The position numbers and the translations under genes are program-made. A stretch of DNA of 64,000 bases from Rickettsiales bacterium (GTDB lineage: Bacteria > Pseudomonadota > Alphaproteobacteria > G027485855). Below the pieces are notes generated by a model. The model did no database searches. It was not told the DNA's origin and was given only the letters and a program-made list of their open reading frames with translations. This document shows positions 8,354 to 17,900 of this stretch, piece after piece; position 1 is the stretch's first letter, and the number at the start of each line of letters is the position of its first letter. Where the stretch lies: the NCBI GenBank assembly GCA_027485855.1, contig JAIXQD010000001.1, positions 611,616 to 675,615 of the forward strand, read 5' to 3'.

Positions 8354-9055
8354 TTAGGGGGCTTTGATAAGCCAGGCGCACATTTTTTCGGTGACAATTT
8401 CGGGTGCTTCTAATGTGGCTAAATGACCGCAATCGGGCAGCAGCAATAACTCAGAGTTAGGAATAAGCTCGGCCATTTCTTGGGCAATGTCGGGCGGGGT
8501 TAAGGCATCTTGCTCGCCGCAAATAATCAAACTCGGCACAGCCACGGCACTTAAACTGGGCCGGCTATCAATGCGGCCTAAAATTGCCGTTTGCTGACGA
8601 ATAAACGCATCGCGGCCCACGCGCTTGGCCATATTCATAATGACATTAGTCAGCGGCTCATCGTAAAGCCGTGCAGGGTGAATGAGCAGTGGCAGAAGCC
8701 GAGGCGTCACGCCGCGAAATTGCCCCTCTTTGGCCATGGCCAATAACAGGCGGCGGCGCTGCTGTTGCTCGGGCGTGTCGGGGCGAGCTGTGGTATCGAG
8801 CAAAGCCAAGCGAGTGACGCGCTCTGGGGCCACCCGCATAATCTCCATCGCGACATAGCCCCCCATCGACAACGCGGCCAAGGCAAAACGCGGTGGCGCT
8901 TGCGCCAGCACCATTTGCGCTAAATCGGGCACATTATCATGCGTGGTGATAGGGCAAACCAAGGTTGGCACAAGGCTGCACAGCCGTGGCAATTGTGGCG
9001 CCCAAAGGCCGGCATCGCATAACAGGCCCGGCAAGAGAATCAGTGGTTCATTCAT
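8354..9055 (-). CDS. Alpha/beta-fold hydrolase
   Basis: The 233-residue protein starts with the oxyanion-hole region LILLPGLLCDAGLW. It has the nucleophile elbow ALSMGGYVAM (GxSxG type), the acid region CGEQDALTPPDIA, and the catalytic His in PDCGHLATLEAPE. This is a complete alpha/beta hydrolase of the 3-oxoadipate enol-lactonase/esterase-like group. The substrate cannot be deduced. The ATG at 9055 is favoured because the oxyanion-hole motif follows directly; an alternative ATG at 9082 would add 9 residues. The gene stands alone between the parE operon and the divergent helicase gene. Confidence 0.85.
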   Translation of the reverse strand: MNEPLILLPGLLCDAGLWAPQLPRLCSLVPTLVCPITTHDNVPDLAQMVLAQAPPRFALAALSMGGYVAMEIMRVAPERVTRLALLDTTARPDTPEQQQRRRLLLAMAKEGQFRGVTPRLLPLLIHPARLYDEPLTNVIMNMAKRVGRDAFIRQQTAILGRIDSRPSLSAVAVPSLIICGEQDALTPPDIAQEMAELIPNSELLLLPDCGHLATLEAPEIVTEKMCAWLIKAP

Positions 9056-9175
9056 AAGAGTGTGTCTTAACGGTTGCACCAAGGGCTGTCAGCATAAATT
9101 TAGCCCTTTAATGAGTGCATTCTGCGATTATCTCTGCTAACAAGGCTCGTTAATAAAGTGCAATAAGGATATTTT

Positions 9176-10669
9176 ATGAGTTCAAGCGAAGTTGAATTAA
9201 CCACAGACACCCCTGCTGCCGTACTGCCAGATACACCGGCGCCGCTCAGTTTTGCCGAATTAGGCCTAAGCCCCACCTTGCTGCAAGCGGTGACTGATCA
9301 GGGCTATAGCTCGCCCACCCCAATTCAAGCACAAGCTATTCCGGTTGTATTAAAAAGCCGCGATGTTTTGGGCTGCGCCCAAACCGGCACGGGCAAAACC
9401 GCCAGCTTTACACTGCCGATGATTGACCTTCTGGCCAAAGGCCGCGCCCGCGCCCGCATGCCGCGCTCGCTGATTTTAGAGCCCACCCGCGAATTGGCCA
9501 CACAAGTGGCCGATAATTTTATTAAATATGGCAAATATCATAAGCTCAATATGGCGCTGTTAATTGGCGGCGAAACCATGAATGAGCAAATCAGCAAGCT
9601 CGATCGTGGCGTGGATGTGCTGATTGCCACACCCGGCCGTCTCATGGATTTATTTGAGCGTGGCAAAATGCTGCTGACGGATATTCGCATTTTCGTCATT
9701 GACGAAGCCGACCGCATGCTTGATATGGGCTTTATTCCTGATATTGAAAAAATTGCCGGCTTTTTGCCGCGCCAGCGACAAACCTTGTTTTTCTCGGCAA
9801 CTATGCCGCCTGAAATTCGGAAATTGGCCGATAAATTTTTAACCTTGCCGGCTGAAATTACCGTGTCACGGCCCGCCACCACAGCCACCACTGTGGCACA
9901 ACATGTGATTACTTTAGATGGCCGCCGCAAGCGCGAAGCCCTGCGGCTGTTGCTCAAACAAGAGCAGGTTGAAAGCGCCTTTATTTTTTGCAATCGCAAA
10001 CGCGATGTGGATATTCTCAACAAATCTTTGCAGCAGCATGGTTTTAGTGCGGCGGCTTTGCATGGCGATATGGTGCAATCGGCGCGCACCGCAACCTTAG
10101 AGGCGTTCCGGGCTGGCCGCGTGCAATTGCTGGTGTGCAGCGATGTTGCGGCGCGTGGCATCGATATCAGCGATGTGGGCCATGTGTTTAATTTTGATGT
10201 GCCCTTTCATGCCGAAGATTATGTGCATCGCATTGGTCGCACCGGTCGGGCTGGTCGCACCGGCAAAGCCTTTATGCTGGCCACCAGCGACGATGATAAG
10301 CTGGTAGCGGCCATTGAAGAACTCATTAAACAGCCCATTCCACCCATGGCGCTTAATTTGGGCGATGCCCCGCCACCAGCGGCCAAAGAAGCGCGCCCAC
10401 CCTTGCGGCACAAAACCCGCGCTCATAGCAGCGATAAAGATATGCGCGCGCGAGGTCGTGGTGGCAAACCCGTGCCTTTCGATGATAGCGCCCTTGACCA
10501 TGACGATGATAGCGCCGTTGGTTTTGGTGACCACCTGCCAGCTTTTCTCAGAAGAGCGCCAGTGCTTCGTCCGCAAAGCGAAACTGACGATATTGGCAGT
10601 GGCCTTGAAGACACGGATATTGACCAACCCCACGACACACCCAGCAATCCGACTGGTTCAGACAGCTAG
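9176..10669 (+). CDS. DEAD-box RNA helicase, RhlE-like
   Basis: The 497-residue product has the full DEAD-box motif set: the F and Q motif (FAELGLSPTLLQAV, PTPIQAQAIP), motif I AQTGTGKTASF, Ia PTRELATQV, Ib TPGRLMDL, motif II DEAD in VIDEADRMLDMGF, motif III SAT, motif V GRVQLLVCSDVAARGIDI and motif VI HRIGRTGRAG. The order and spacing fit the RhlE/RhlB group, which remodels RNA in ribosome assembly or the degradosome. The last 90 residues are a disordered, charged tail with RGRG-like elements and a polyacidic stretch. An AAGGA site precedes the ATG. lptD follows within about 20 bases. Confidence 0.93.
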   Translation: MSSSEVELTTDTPAAVLPDTPAPLSFAELGLSPTLLQAVTDQGYSSPTPIQAQAIPVVLKSRDVLGCAQTGTGKTASFTLPMIDLLAKGRARARMPRSLILEPTRELATQVADNFIKYGKYHKLNMALLIGGETMNEQISKLDRGVDVLIATPGRLMDLFERGKMLLTDIRIFVIDEADRMLDMGFIPDIEKIAGFLPRQRQTLFFSATMPPEIRKLADKFLTLPAEITVSRPATTATTVAQHVITLDGRRKREALRLLLKQEQVESAFIFCNRKRDVDILNKSLQQHGFSAAALHGDMVQSARTATLEAFRAGRVQLLVCSDVAARGIDISDVGHVFNFDVPFHAEDYVHRIGRTGRAGRTGKAFMLATSDDDKLVAAIEELIKQPIPPMALNLGDAPPPAAKEARPPLRHKTRAHSSDKDMRARGRGGKPVPFDDSALDHDDDSAVGFGDHLPAFLRRAPVLRPQSETDDIGSGLEDTDIDQPHDTPSNPTGSDS

Positions 10670-10689
10670 TCTATGGCAAGCTTGTGGCC

Positions 10690-12903
10690 ATGTTACGTTC
10701 GTCGTTAACGCCACTTTTTTGCAACAGCGCCAAACTGTGCTTAATGGCTTTGGCCATTATCGGTGCACGGCCAAGCTTGGCGCAAACCATAACGGCGACA
10801 GACAGCCCCGTTTTGCTGCTGGCCGATGAACTCAGCTTTGATGACCAAAACCAGATGGCTTATGCGCAGGGCCGTATTGAAGTCTCACAAGATGGCCGGT
10901 TGCTGCTGGCCGATACGCTGGTTTATGACCAACAAAAAGATCAAGTGCTGGCGCAAGGCAATATCGTGCTGTTTGAGCCCACGGGCGAAGTGGCTTTTGC
11001 CGATGAGGCCGAGCTCAGCCGCAGCCTGCGCAATGGCATTGTGCAGCAATTGGCCATGCGCCTGCCCGATGAATCGCGCCTCATTGCGCATGAGGGCGAG
11101 CGCATTGATGGGCGTTATGTGGTTTTGCAGCAAGGATTATATTCTCCTTGCCGGCCTTGTGCCGAAAACCCGCAAAACCCGCCCTTATGGCAGCTCAGGG
11201 CCGATAGCATTGTGCATGATAATCTGCGCCAAGATATGTATTATCGTAATGCCCAGCTTGAATTTGCCGGCGTGCCCGTGGCTTATTCGCCCTATTTATC
11301 GCACCCTGACCCCACGGTTAAGCGGCGCAGCGGTTTTCTGGCCCCCGTTTTTGGCAGCACCGAGGAGCTGGGCTTATATACGCGCACGCCTTATTATTTT
11401 GATAGTGCGCCAGAGCAAGATTTTACCCTGACGCCCACCTTCAGCAGCAAAGATATTGTACAAATTGAGGGCGAATGGCGGCGTCATTTTGGCGACAGCA
11501 CCCTTGAAGCCACCGGCAGCCTGATGTATGGCGAAAGCAATAGCAACAAAGGCGATGACTGGCGCGGCCACACTGAAGGCAAGTTCCGCCAAGACATGAC
11601 CGATCATTGGCGCAGTGGCCTCAATTGGTCGCTCACCAGTGATGATCTTTATCTGCGGCGCTATCGTATCAGCAGCGAAGATATCTTAACCAACCGCGTT
11701 TATGGCGAATATTTTAGTGGGCGCGATTACGCTAATATTGAGGCATTTTATTTTCAGGATTTGCGTCCTAATATCAATTCTGATGAGCCCTTGGTGTTGC
11801 CACGCGCGCGCTGGTCGATGGTTGGCGCCCCCGCCGAAACCTTAGGCGGGCGCTGGCAATTTGAAACCAGCCTTTTGGCGCTGCATCGGCAAAAAAGCAC
11901 CGATATGTGGCGGCAGGCCAATAGCCTTGGCTGGCAGCGCGAGCTCACCCACAATAGCGGCATTAAAACCACTTTAAACGCCAGCACCCGCGGCGATTTT
12001 TATATGGTCGATAATTTTATCAGCCCCAGCACACCAAGCTTGGTCTATCGGCGTGAGGGCACATCGCGCTTTTTTGGCTTGGTCAGCAGCGAAAGCCGCT
12101 GGCCATTTGTGAAACAATCGGGCCGCGTGCAACAGTTGATAGAGCCCATTGTCAGCATGCAGCTCTCGCCCGATATAAAAAATAACGACAAAATACCCAA
12201 TGAAGATAGCCAGGATTTTGCCTTTGATGCCTCTAATCTTTTGCGGCCCAGCCGCTTTACCGGCATCGATAAATTAGAAGGCGGCCCCAGAGCTAGCTAT
12301 GCGCTTAATATGGGCGTGTTTGGTGCGGGCGGCGGCAGCAGCAGCCTTATTATTGGCCAAAGCTATCGCCTGAATAATGTCAGTGCCTTTCCGGTGGGGT
12401 CGGGCCTTGAAGAACAATGGTCCGATTTTGTCGGTCGGGTACGGCTCGAGCCGCTGCGCTGGCTGTTTGCCGATTACTCTTTTCGTTTAAGCAAAGATGA
12501 TTTTACCCCCCGCCAGCATGACGGCACGCTGAGCCTGTTTAATGAGAGCAGCCGCCTTGACTTGAATTATCTTTTTGTCAGCGATTTGGCCGGCACCCCT
12601 GATGGCTTGCCGCGCGAAGAAATTTCGGGGGCCTTCACGCAAAACTTTGCCGAGTTTTGGACCTTTGGCGTTTATCATAAACGCAATTTGCAACAAAGCA
12701 CGCCACTGCAAACCGGCGTTACCCTAAATTACCTCGATGAATGTTTTAACGTGGGTCTCGTTTTTAATCGCGATCACACGGTGCGCGCCGGCCTGCAAAG
12801 TGGTGATAGTTTTGAATTGCGGCTTAACTTTAAAAATCTGGGTGGCATTTCGGGGCCTGCCCTGCGTGCCGATCAATTTCGTGGCACCAGCCGTATTGAG
12901 TAA
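10690..12903 (+). CDS. lptD: LPS-assembly protein LptD
   Basis: The 737-residue protein has a signal peptide (LMALAIIGARPSLAQ) followed by an OstA/LptA-like beta-jellyroll (VLLLADELSFDDQNQMAYA) and a large C-terminal beta-barrel. The barrel has many alternating aromatic strands, ending near RADQFRGTSRIE. Cysteines in SPCRPCAENP and LDECFNVG are placed like the disulfide-forming cysteines of LptD. LptD with LptE inserts lipopolysaccharide into the outer leaflet, so the host makes LPS. A GTG at 10684 is an alternative start two codons earlier. Unusually for this class, surA, pdxA and ksgA do not follow. Confidence 0.93.
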   Translation: MLRSSLTPLFCNSAKLCLMALAIIGARPSLAQTITATDSPVLLLADELSFDDQNQMAYAQGRIEVSQDGRLLLADTLVYDQQKDQVLAQGNIVLFEPTGEVAFADEAELSRSLRNGIVQQLAMRLPDESRLIAHEGERIDGRYVVLQQGLYSPCRPCAENPQNPPLWQLRADSIVHDNLRQDMYYRNAQLEFAGVPVAYSPYLSHPDPTVKRRSGFLAPVFGSTEELGLYTRTPYYFDSAPEQDFTLTPTFSSKDIVQIEGEWRRHFGDSTLEATGSLMYGESNSNKGDDWRGHTEGKFRQDMTDHWRSGLNWSLTSDDLYLRRYRISSEDILTNRVYGEYFSGRDYANIEAFYFQDLRPNINSDEPLVLPRARWSMVGAPAETLGGRWQFETSLLALHRQKSTDMWRQANSLGWQRELTHNSGIKTTLNASTRGDFYMVDNFISPSTPSLVYRREGTSRFFGLVSSESRWPFVKQSGRVQQLIEPIVSMQLSPDIKNNDKIPNEDSQDFAFDASNLLRPSRFTGIDKLEGGPRASYALNMGVFGAGGGSSSLIIGQSYRLNNVSAFPVGSGLEEQWSDFVGRVRLEPLRWLFADYSFRLSKDDFTPRQHDGTLSLFNESSRLDLNYLFVSDLAGTPDGLPREEISGAFTQNFAEFWTFGVYHKRNLQQSTPLQTGVTLNYLDECFNVGLVFNRDHTVRAGLQSGDSFELRLNFKNLGGISGPALRADQFRGTSRIE

Positions 12904-13031
12904 TTTTTGGCCAATAAAAACCAATAATAAACAATCGGTTGCAGCAATTTCTTGAAAGCATTTATTAACTTGCCGCGCCCTGCTCAAGAGTTGTAAAACT
13001 AATCTTTACGACATCGCACCGAGGTTAATTT

Positions 13032-15428
13032 ATGTCAGGCATCGACGAAGATAAATTTCTGCACGACCCCAATGATTACGACCCAGAAGAAGACCTTAAG
13101 CGCATTTTGCGCAAGCCCAGCCTTTTTCAAAAAGCCGTTGAGGGCACTATTCGTGGGGTGGCGCGGGGCTTGCTGCGGGTATTTTTCCGGCTTGAGGTAA
13201 GCGGGCTTGAGCATTTCAAAACCGTGGCAGGAAAAAATCAGGTCATTATTGCCAACCACATTTCTTACCTTGATGGTCTGGCCATGGCGGTGATGATGCC
13301 CGGCCGGCCGGCCTTTGCCATGAGCAGCAATGTCTATAAAAAAATGACCAAAAATAAAGCCATGCGCTGGCTGTTTGATAGTTTCGGCATTGTGCCAATT
13401 AGCGCGGGGCGTTTTGATGTGGTGGCGACATTATCACGGGTGGCGGCAGCGGGTCGTCCTGTCATGATTTTCCCGGAAGGGCGCCTCACCACTGACGGCA
13501 ACATGATGCAGATAAAGGCCGGTGCGGCCATGGTGGCCGACGAAGCCAAAGCCAGCCTTGTGCCGGTTTATCTTGAAGGCTTTGAGCGCCTCAAGGGCCT
13601 CACCCCCGAGCTTGAGCGCGTTTATAATCAGCGCCGTTTTCCAAAATTGCGCATCAAAGTGCGCGCGCCTGAGCAATTAGATTTAGGCAGCACCACCGGC
13701 AAAGAGCGCACCGAAAACGCCGTAGAACAACTGCGCGAAATTATGCATAAGCTGCCCATCGACCCGCCCTTAGAGCAACCAACTTTGTTTCAAGCCCTGT
13801 GGCAAGCGGCTGAAAATCACGGCTTTAACAGCACAGCGATGATTTCGGCCACGGGTTATGTTGGCTATAGCTATCGCGCTATCATCAAAGATGCGCTGCG
13901 TTTATCGGCCAGCTTTGCGCGTCATAGTGAGCCGGGCGAAAATGTCGGCCTGCTCTTGCCCAATGGCACCGATGCGGTCAATAGCTTTTTTGGCCTGCAA
14001 GCCGCGGGACGCGTGCCCGCCATGCTCAGCCCGCGTATGTCGACGGCGAACCTTGCCAGCGTTATTAAAACAGCCGGCATTAAAAATATTATCACCAGCA
14101 AAAAAATGCTCACGCCAGAGCTGACACAAATTTGTGCCGAACAAGAGCCGCCGGTTAAAATCAAACTGATAGAGGATTTACGCAAAAAAATCCCCGTCAC
14201 CGGCCGCATCGCCGCCAACTGGGCGCTACGTTCAGGCACATTGCCCATAGCAACGCGTAAAGCCACCGACCCTGCCGTAATATTTTTTACCGCCGGCAGC
14301 ACCGGCGTGCCAAAAGGCGTGGCGCTGAGCCATGCTAATTTGCTGAGCAATATCGAGCAGGTTAAAAGCCGGGCTGGGCTCAACCCCAATGACCGCGTGT
14401 TTAATGCCATGCCCATGGCCCACAGCATTGGCCTTACTTGCGGCATGCTCATTCCGCTTATTTCTGGGGCGTGCATTCAGCAATATCGCGAGCCCTATAA
14501 TTTAGCAACCGCCCAAGATGTTGAGAAATATTTCAAGGGTGTGGCCCGCGCCATCTATGATTTTGACACACGCGTGCTGATTGGCTCGGATAGTTTTCTC
14601 AATGGCGTGGCCGATGTCTCGCGGGCGGATAATTTTAACAATGTGCGCTTAATTTTTTCTGGCGCAGAAAAGCTGCAAGACAGCACCCGCCAACGCTTTA
14701 TCGATAGCTACGATAAATTCATCTATGAGGGTTATGGAACAGCCGAAGCCGCACCCATCATTGCCATGAACCGCCAAGGCGACCGCAAACACGGCACGGT
14801 GGGCAAGTTTCTACCCGGCCTTGAGGTGCGCTTAGAAGAGGCCGCCGGCACTGGCGGCAGCCGGCTCTTTGTGCGCGGCCCCAATGTGGGTTTAGGTTAT
14901 TATAAAAATGACCAGCCCGGCGTGTTACAGCCCATCACCGATAAAGATGGCTGGTTTGATACGGGCGATATTGTGCGTGTCGATACACAAGGCTTTGTGA
15001 GTTATATTGATAAAGCCAGCAATTTTGTGCAGCAAAATAATGCAACTGTATCGCTGAGTGCCATCGAGCAATCGGCAAAGCAGCTTTGGCCCGAGGCAAA
15101 ATTAGCCGCTATGGCCAATGCCGCAGGCGGCATTACGCTTTTTACCGATAACGCCACCATGAATAATCAACAGGCTGTACAAAGCTTGTTGCCCCAGCAT
15201 GCGGGCCTTGGCGCGGTCAATCTTGATGTGCGGGTGATTGAGCATTTCCCCATACTGGCCAGCACCGAAAAACCCGACCGCGCCAGCCTTAGCTTAATGC
15301 TGGCTAATGCTGCCGAAATTGTGGTGTCGCGGGCTTCGGCTGTTACTGTTGTGGCGCCCCAAATTGCCAAGGCCAAACCAGCACCAGCTGTAAAAACCCC
15401 GGTTGTAAAAACTATTGAGGCAAAATAG
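13032..15428 (+). CDS. Fused acyltransferase / acyl-adenylating enzyme (Aas-like)
   Basis: The 798-residue product has two parts. Residues 1-240 form a PlsC-type lysophospholipid acyltransferase with NHISYLDG (HX4D) and FPEGRLT. Residues 260-760 are an AMP-forming acyl-CoA/ACP synthetase with FFTAGSTGVPKGVALSH, EGYGTAEAAP and TGDI. The combination matches Aas, which reacylates lysophosphatidylethanolamine using fatty acids activated on ACP. The last 40 residues are a Lys/Ala/Pro-rich tail (APQIAKAKPAPAV) not seen in E. coli Aas. A GAGGT site precedes the start. No LplT-like transporter lies next to it. Confidence 0.88.
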   Translation: MSGIDEDKFLHDPNDYDPEEDLKRILRKPSLFQKAVEGTIRGVARGLLRVFFRLEVSGLEHFKTVAGKNQVIIANHISYLDGLAMAVMMPGRPAFAMSSNVYKKMTKNKAMRWLFDSFGIVPISAGRFDVVATLSRVAAAGRPVMIFPEGRLTTDGNMMQIKAGAAMVADEAKASLVPVYLEGFERLKGLTPELERVYNQRRFPKLRIKVRAPEQLDLGSTTGKERTENAVEQLREIMHKLPIDPPLEQPTLFQALWQAAENHGFNSTAMISATGYVGYSYRAIIKDALRLSASFARHSEPGENVGLLLPNGTDAVNSFFGLQAAGRVPAMLSPRMSTANLASVIKTAGIKNIITSKKMLTPELTQICAEQEPPVKIKLIEDLRKKIPVTGRIAANWALRSGTLPIATRKATDPAVIFFTAGSTGVPKGVALSHANLLSNIEQVKSRAGLNPNDRVFNAMPMAHSIGLTCGMLIPLISGACIQQYREPYNLATAQDVEKYFKGVARAIYDFDTRVLIGSDSFLNGVADVSRADNFNNVRLIFSGAEKLQDSTRQRFIDSYDKFIYEGYGTAEAAPIIAMNRQGDRKHGTVGKFLPGLEVRLEEAAGTGGSRLFVRGPNVGLGYYKNDQPGVLQPITDKDGWFDTGDIVRVDTQGFVSYIDKASNFVQQNNATVSLSAIEQSAKQLWPEAKLAAMANAAGGITLFTDNATMNNQQAVQSLLPQHAGLGAVNLDVRVIEHFPILASTEKPDRASLSLMLANAAEIVVSRASAVTVVAPQIAKAKPAPAVKTPVVKTIEAK

Positions 15429-15450
15429 CGCAACAGATAGGTATAAAAAC

Positions 15451-15990
15451 TTAGCGGCTTTTTATATAGGCAAGGATTTTGCCAAAGTTGCTGATGATGT
15501 GCTCGCCCGCAATCGCCGCGGGCGCTTTACCTAAACGATAAATGCGGCCAACGCCTGCGGCCTGTGCGGCGATACTGTCGCGTGGGTTATCGCCCACGGC
15601 AATAGAGGCCGCCATATCTATATCAAGGCTGGCTTGTGCGGCTAAAAACATGCCAGGTGCTGGTTTGCGCCACTCATGCTCTTGCGCATATTGTGGTAGG
15701 CTGGCCTCTGGGTGATAGGGGCAATGCCACACGCCCGCCAAGGGCGCACCCGCCAAGCTTAGCTCATGCCTCACCCATTGCATCAGCCTATCAAACTCTG
15801 CCTCTGTGCCAAGGCCGCGACCAATGCCCGATTGATTGGTACAAACCACCAAAGCATAACCAGCCCTATGGGCCGTTTGCAGTAACGCAAAAATACCCTC
15901 CTGCCAATCCCAGCGCGCGCGGGTAAAGACATAGCCATGGTCAATATTTATTACACCATCGCGGTCTAAAAATAATGCAGCTTTAGGCAT
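15451..15990 (-). CDS. gmhB: D-glycero-D-manno-heptose 1,7-bisphosphate 7-phosphatase
   Basis: The 179-residue HAD phosphatase starts with FLDRDGVINIDHGYV (nucleophile Asp and acid Asp). It has VVCTNQSGIGRG, then CPYHPEAS with a Cys/His group that binds zinc in this family, EWRKPAPGMFL and the metal-binding VGDNPRDSIAA. These are the GmhB hallmarks. It dephosphorylates heptose bisphosphate to supply ADP-heptose for the LPS inner core, consistent with lptD nearby. The length is normal. It is transcribed divergently from the glutathione peroxidase gene. Confidence 0.9.
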   Translation of the reverse strand: MPKAALFLDRDGVINIDHGYVFTRARWDWQEGIFALLQTAHRAGYALVVCTNQSGIGRGLGTEAEFDRLMQWVRHELSLAGAPLAGVWHCPYHPEASLPQYAQEHEWRKPAPGMFLAAQASLDIDMAASIAVGDNPRDSIAAQAAGVGRIYRLGKAPAAIAGEHIISNFGKILAYIKSR

Positions 15991-16033
15991 AATCGCTCTT
16001 CATAATGGGGCGCGGTGCGCCTATATAACATGA

Positions 16034-16630
16034 ATGAAGAATTTTTTGATTAAGTTTCTTATTTTTGGAGGAGCGCTGATGTGGCTTTTTAACCCAGCAG
16101 CCAAAGCGGCCGCACCCGTAACTGCCGGCAGTGCCTATGATTATAGCTTTACCAGCATTGATGGCAGCCCGCTGCCACTGGCCAATTTTAGGGGCAAGGT
16201 ATTGCTGGTAGTCAATACGGCCAGCCAATGCGGCTTTACCAATCAATATACCGATTTGCAGGCGCTCTATGATCGCTATCGTGAGCGCGGCCTTGTGGTG
16301 TTGGGCGTGCCCAGCAATGATTTTGGTCAGCAGGAACCCGGTGCTGAAAGCGAGATTAAAAAATTCTGCGAAATAAACTTTAATGTCGATTTTCCGCTCA
16401 CCAGCAAAAATAGCGTCAGCGGCGCAAATGCAGCGCCCTTTTACCAATGGGCGGGCGAACAAGCCGGCTTGCTGGGTCGGCCAAAATGGAATTTTCATAA
16501 ATATCTGATTGGCGCCGATGGTCGTTTTATCGATTGGTATGCATCAACCACCAACCCGCTCAGCGATAAGCTTGTTGCTGCCATTGAACTTGCCCTAAAA
16601 CAAATAGAGCCAGAGCAAACACAACCGTGA
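16034..16630 (+). CDS. Exported glutathione peroxidase
   Basis: The 198-residue protein has a signal peptide (FLIKFLIFGGALMWLFNPAAKAA) and a GPx fold. The peroxidatic Cys lies in NTASQCGFTNQY, the LGVPSNDFGQQEPG motif holds the catalytic Gln, and WNFHKYLIG holds the Trp/Asn. It is the Cys rather than Sec form and lacks long insertions, so it probably uses thioredoxin or a periplasmic thiol donor. The leader implies it works in the periplasm, detoxifying peroxides. A TATAAC box 4 bases upstream of the ATG hints at an almost leaderless transcript. It overlaps the next gene by 4 bases (GTGA). Confidence 0.9.
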   Translation: MKNFLIKFLIFGGALMWLFNPAAKAAAPVTAGSAYDYSFTSIDGSPLPLANFRGKVLLVVNTASQCGFTNQYTDLQALYDRYRERGLVVLGVPSNDFGQQEPGAESEIKKFCEINFNVDFPLTSKNSVSGANAAPFYQWAGEQAGLLGRPKWNFHKYLIGADGRFIDWYASTTNPLSDKLVAAIELALKQIEPEQTQP

Positions 16631-17262
16631 GCAAGCATAAAGCAAAAATTGTGAGCGCGCCCTACCCGCCCGATAACCTGCCCGACATCGTCAATAATAT
16701 ATGGCAAGAATTACAAACGGGTGCGGCACAGCGTCAGCATGCTTTTCATACGGCCATGCTGTGCAACATCGATGCTAACGGTCAACCCACCGGCCGCGTA
16801 GTGGTGCTGCGTGGCGCTGATAGCACCACACGGCAAGTTTGGTTCCATACCGATGCCCGCGGCCCAAAAGTGGCCGCACTTAAAAACAACCCTGCCGCAT
16901 GTTTTGTTTTTTATGATGCCGCCGCCGGTTTGCAAATCAGAGCCAGCGGCACGGCCAGCATTCATCAAACCGATAATATCGCCGACGAGGCTTGGCATAA
17001 AACGCGCATTTTTAGCCGGCGCTGTTATTTGATTACAGCGCCACCCGGTACGGTTAGCGCAAAAGCCGATTCTGGCCTGCCGCCCGAGCTACAAGGCAGC
17101 AAGCCCGAACTTTCGGCACATGAGCAAGGCCGTGAGCATTTTTGCGTTATCAGGCTAACCTTGCAGCATTTAGACTGGCTGCTGTTAGATGCCCGTGGCC
17201 ATATTCGTGCCGATTTCAGCTGGCAGCATAATGATTGGCAGGGCCGCTGGTTAATTCCCTAG
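16627..17262 (+). CDS. Pyridoxamine 5'-phosphate oxidase family flavoprotein
   Basis: The 211-residue product starts at a GTG whose TGA overlap couples it to the peroxidase gene. It has the split-barrel FMN-binding pattern: FHTAMLCNIDANGQPTGR with VVLRGA, VWFHTDARGPKVAALK, ACFVFYDAAAGLQIRASG, and an aromatic C-terminus ending QGRWLIP. This resembles the Alr4036-type PNPOx-like FMN proteins more than canonical PdxH, because the PdxH substrate block near the C-terminus is not evident. The activity is therefore an FMN-dependent oxidoreductase of unknown substrate. Coupling to a peroxidase suggests redox defence. Confidence 0.75.
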   Translation: MSKHKAKIVSAPYPPDNLPDIVNNIWQELQTGAAQRQHAFHTAMLCNIDANGQPTGRVVVLRGADSTTRQVWFHTDARGPKVAALKNNPAACFVFYDAAAGLQIRASGTASIHQTDNIADEAWHKTRIFSRRCYLITAPPGTVSAKADSGLPPELQGSKPELSAHEQGREHFCVIRLTLQHLDWLLLDARGHIRADFSWQHNDWQGRWLIP

Positions 17263-17343
17263 AAATCGGCATCAAGGCTGGACAGCGTGCGCCGGCAAGG
17301 CTAATTTAGCGCCATGTTCAACCTTAAAGGTCGGAGTTAGCCT

Positions 17344-17898
17344 ATGATAAAAACGTTCGCCGCTATGCTAGTGACGTTATTGTTAGCTGTGGCACCCGCC
17401 CACGCTAGCGGAGGCCGTACCATGGATTCTGAAAATACTTTAGTGCTGACCCTCAAAGATGGCGACGTGCTGATTAAACTGCGCCCAGACCTTGCCCCCA
17501 AAACTGTGGCCCGCATCAAAGAGCTGGTGCGTTTAGGTTTCTATGATGGGCTTAAATTCCATCGGGTGATTGAAGGCTTTATGGCACAAACGGGCGACCC
17601 CAAGGGTGATGGCACCGGCGGCTCTGGCCAAAAACTGCCAGCCGAGTTTAACAGCCTCAGCCACCAGCGCGGCGTTGTTTCAATGGCCCGCGCGCAAGAC
17701 CCCAACAGCGCCGACAGCCAATTCTTTATTGTGTTTGCCGATGCGTCCTTCCTCGATAAACAATATACCGGCTTTGGCGAAGTGGTGCAGGGCATGGAGT
17801 TTGTCGATAACATTAAAAAAGGCAGCCGCACGCAAAATGGCTCGGTGAGCGATCCGGATAAAATTGTGCGTCTGCGTGTTCAAGCCGACGTGAAATAG
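17344..17898 (+). CDS. Periplasmic cyclophilin-type peptidyl-prolyl isomerase
   Basis: The 184-residue product has a signal peptide (MIKTFAAMLVTLLLAVAPAHA) and a cyclophilin domain with FYDGLKFHRVIEGFMAQTGDP, GVVSMARAQDPNSADSQFFI and FGEVVQGMEFVDNI. Catalytic Arg and Phe/Gln residues are present in FHRVI and SQFFI. It should catalyse prolyl isomerisation of exported proteins in the periplasm. The gene ends 3 bases before the ABC transporter start, so the two are cotranscribed. A GGAG site precedes the ATG. Confidence 0.93.
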   Translation: MIKTFAAMLVTLLLAVAPAHASGGRTMDSENTLVLTLKDGDVLIKLRPDLAPKTVARIKELVRLGFYDGLKFHRVIEGFMAQTGDPKGDGTGGSGQKLPAEFNSLSHQRGVVSMARAQDPNSADSQFFIVFADASFLDKQYTGFGEVVQGMEFVDNIKKGSRTQNGSVSDPDKIVRLRVQADVK

Positions 17899-17900
17899 CG

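Noticed and set aside
9538..10161. 207-residue minus-strand frame
   Set aside because: It lies antisense within the DEAD-box helicase, has Ser/Arg/Cys-rich composition typical of shadow frames, and no start signal.
16627..17262. Canonical pdxH
   Set aside because: The protein has the FMN split barrel but lacks the PdxH C-terminal substrate block as far as I can see, so only a family-level name is given.
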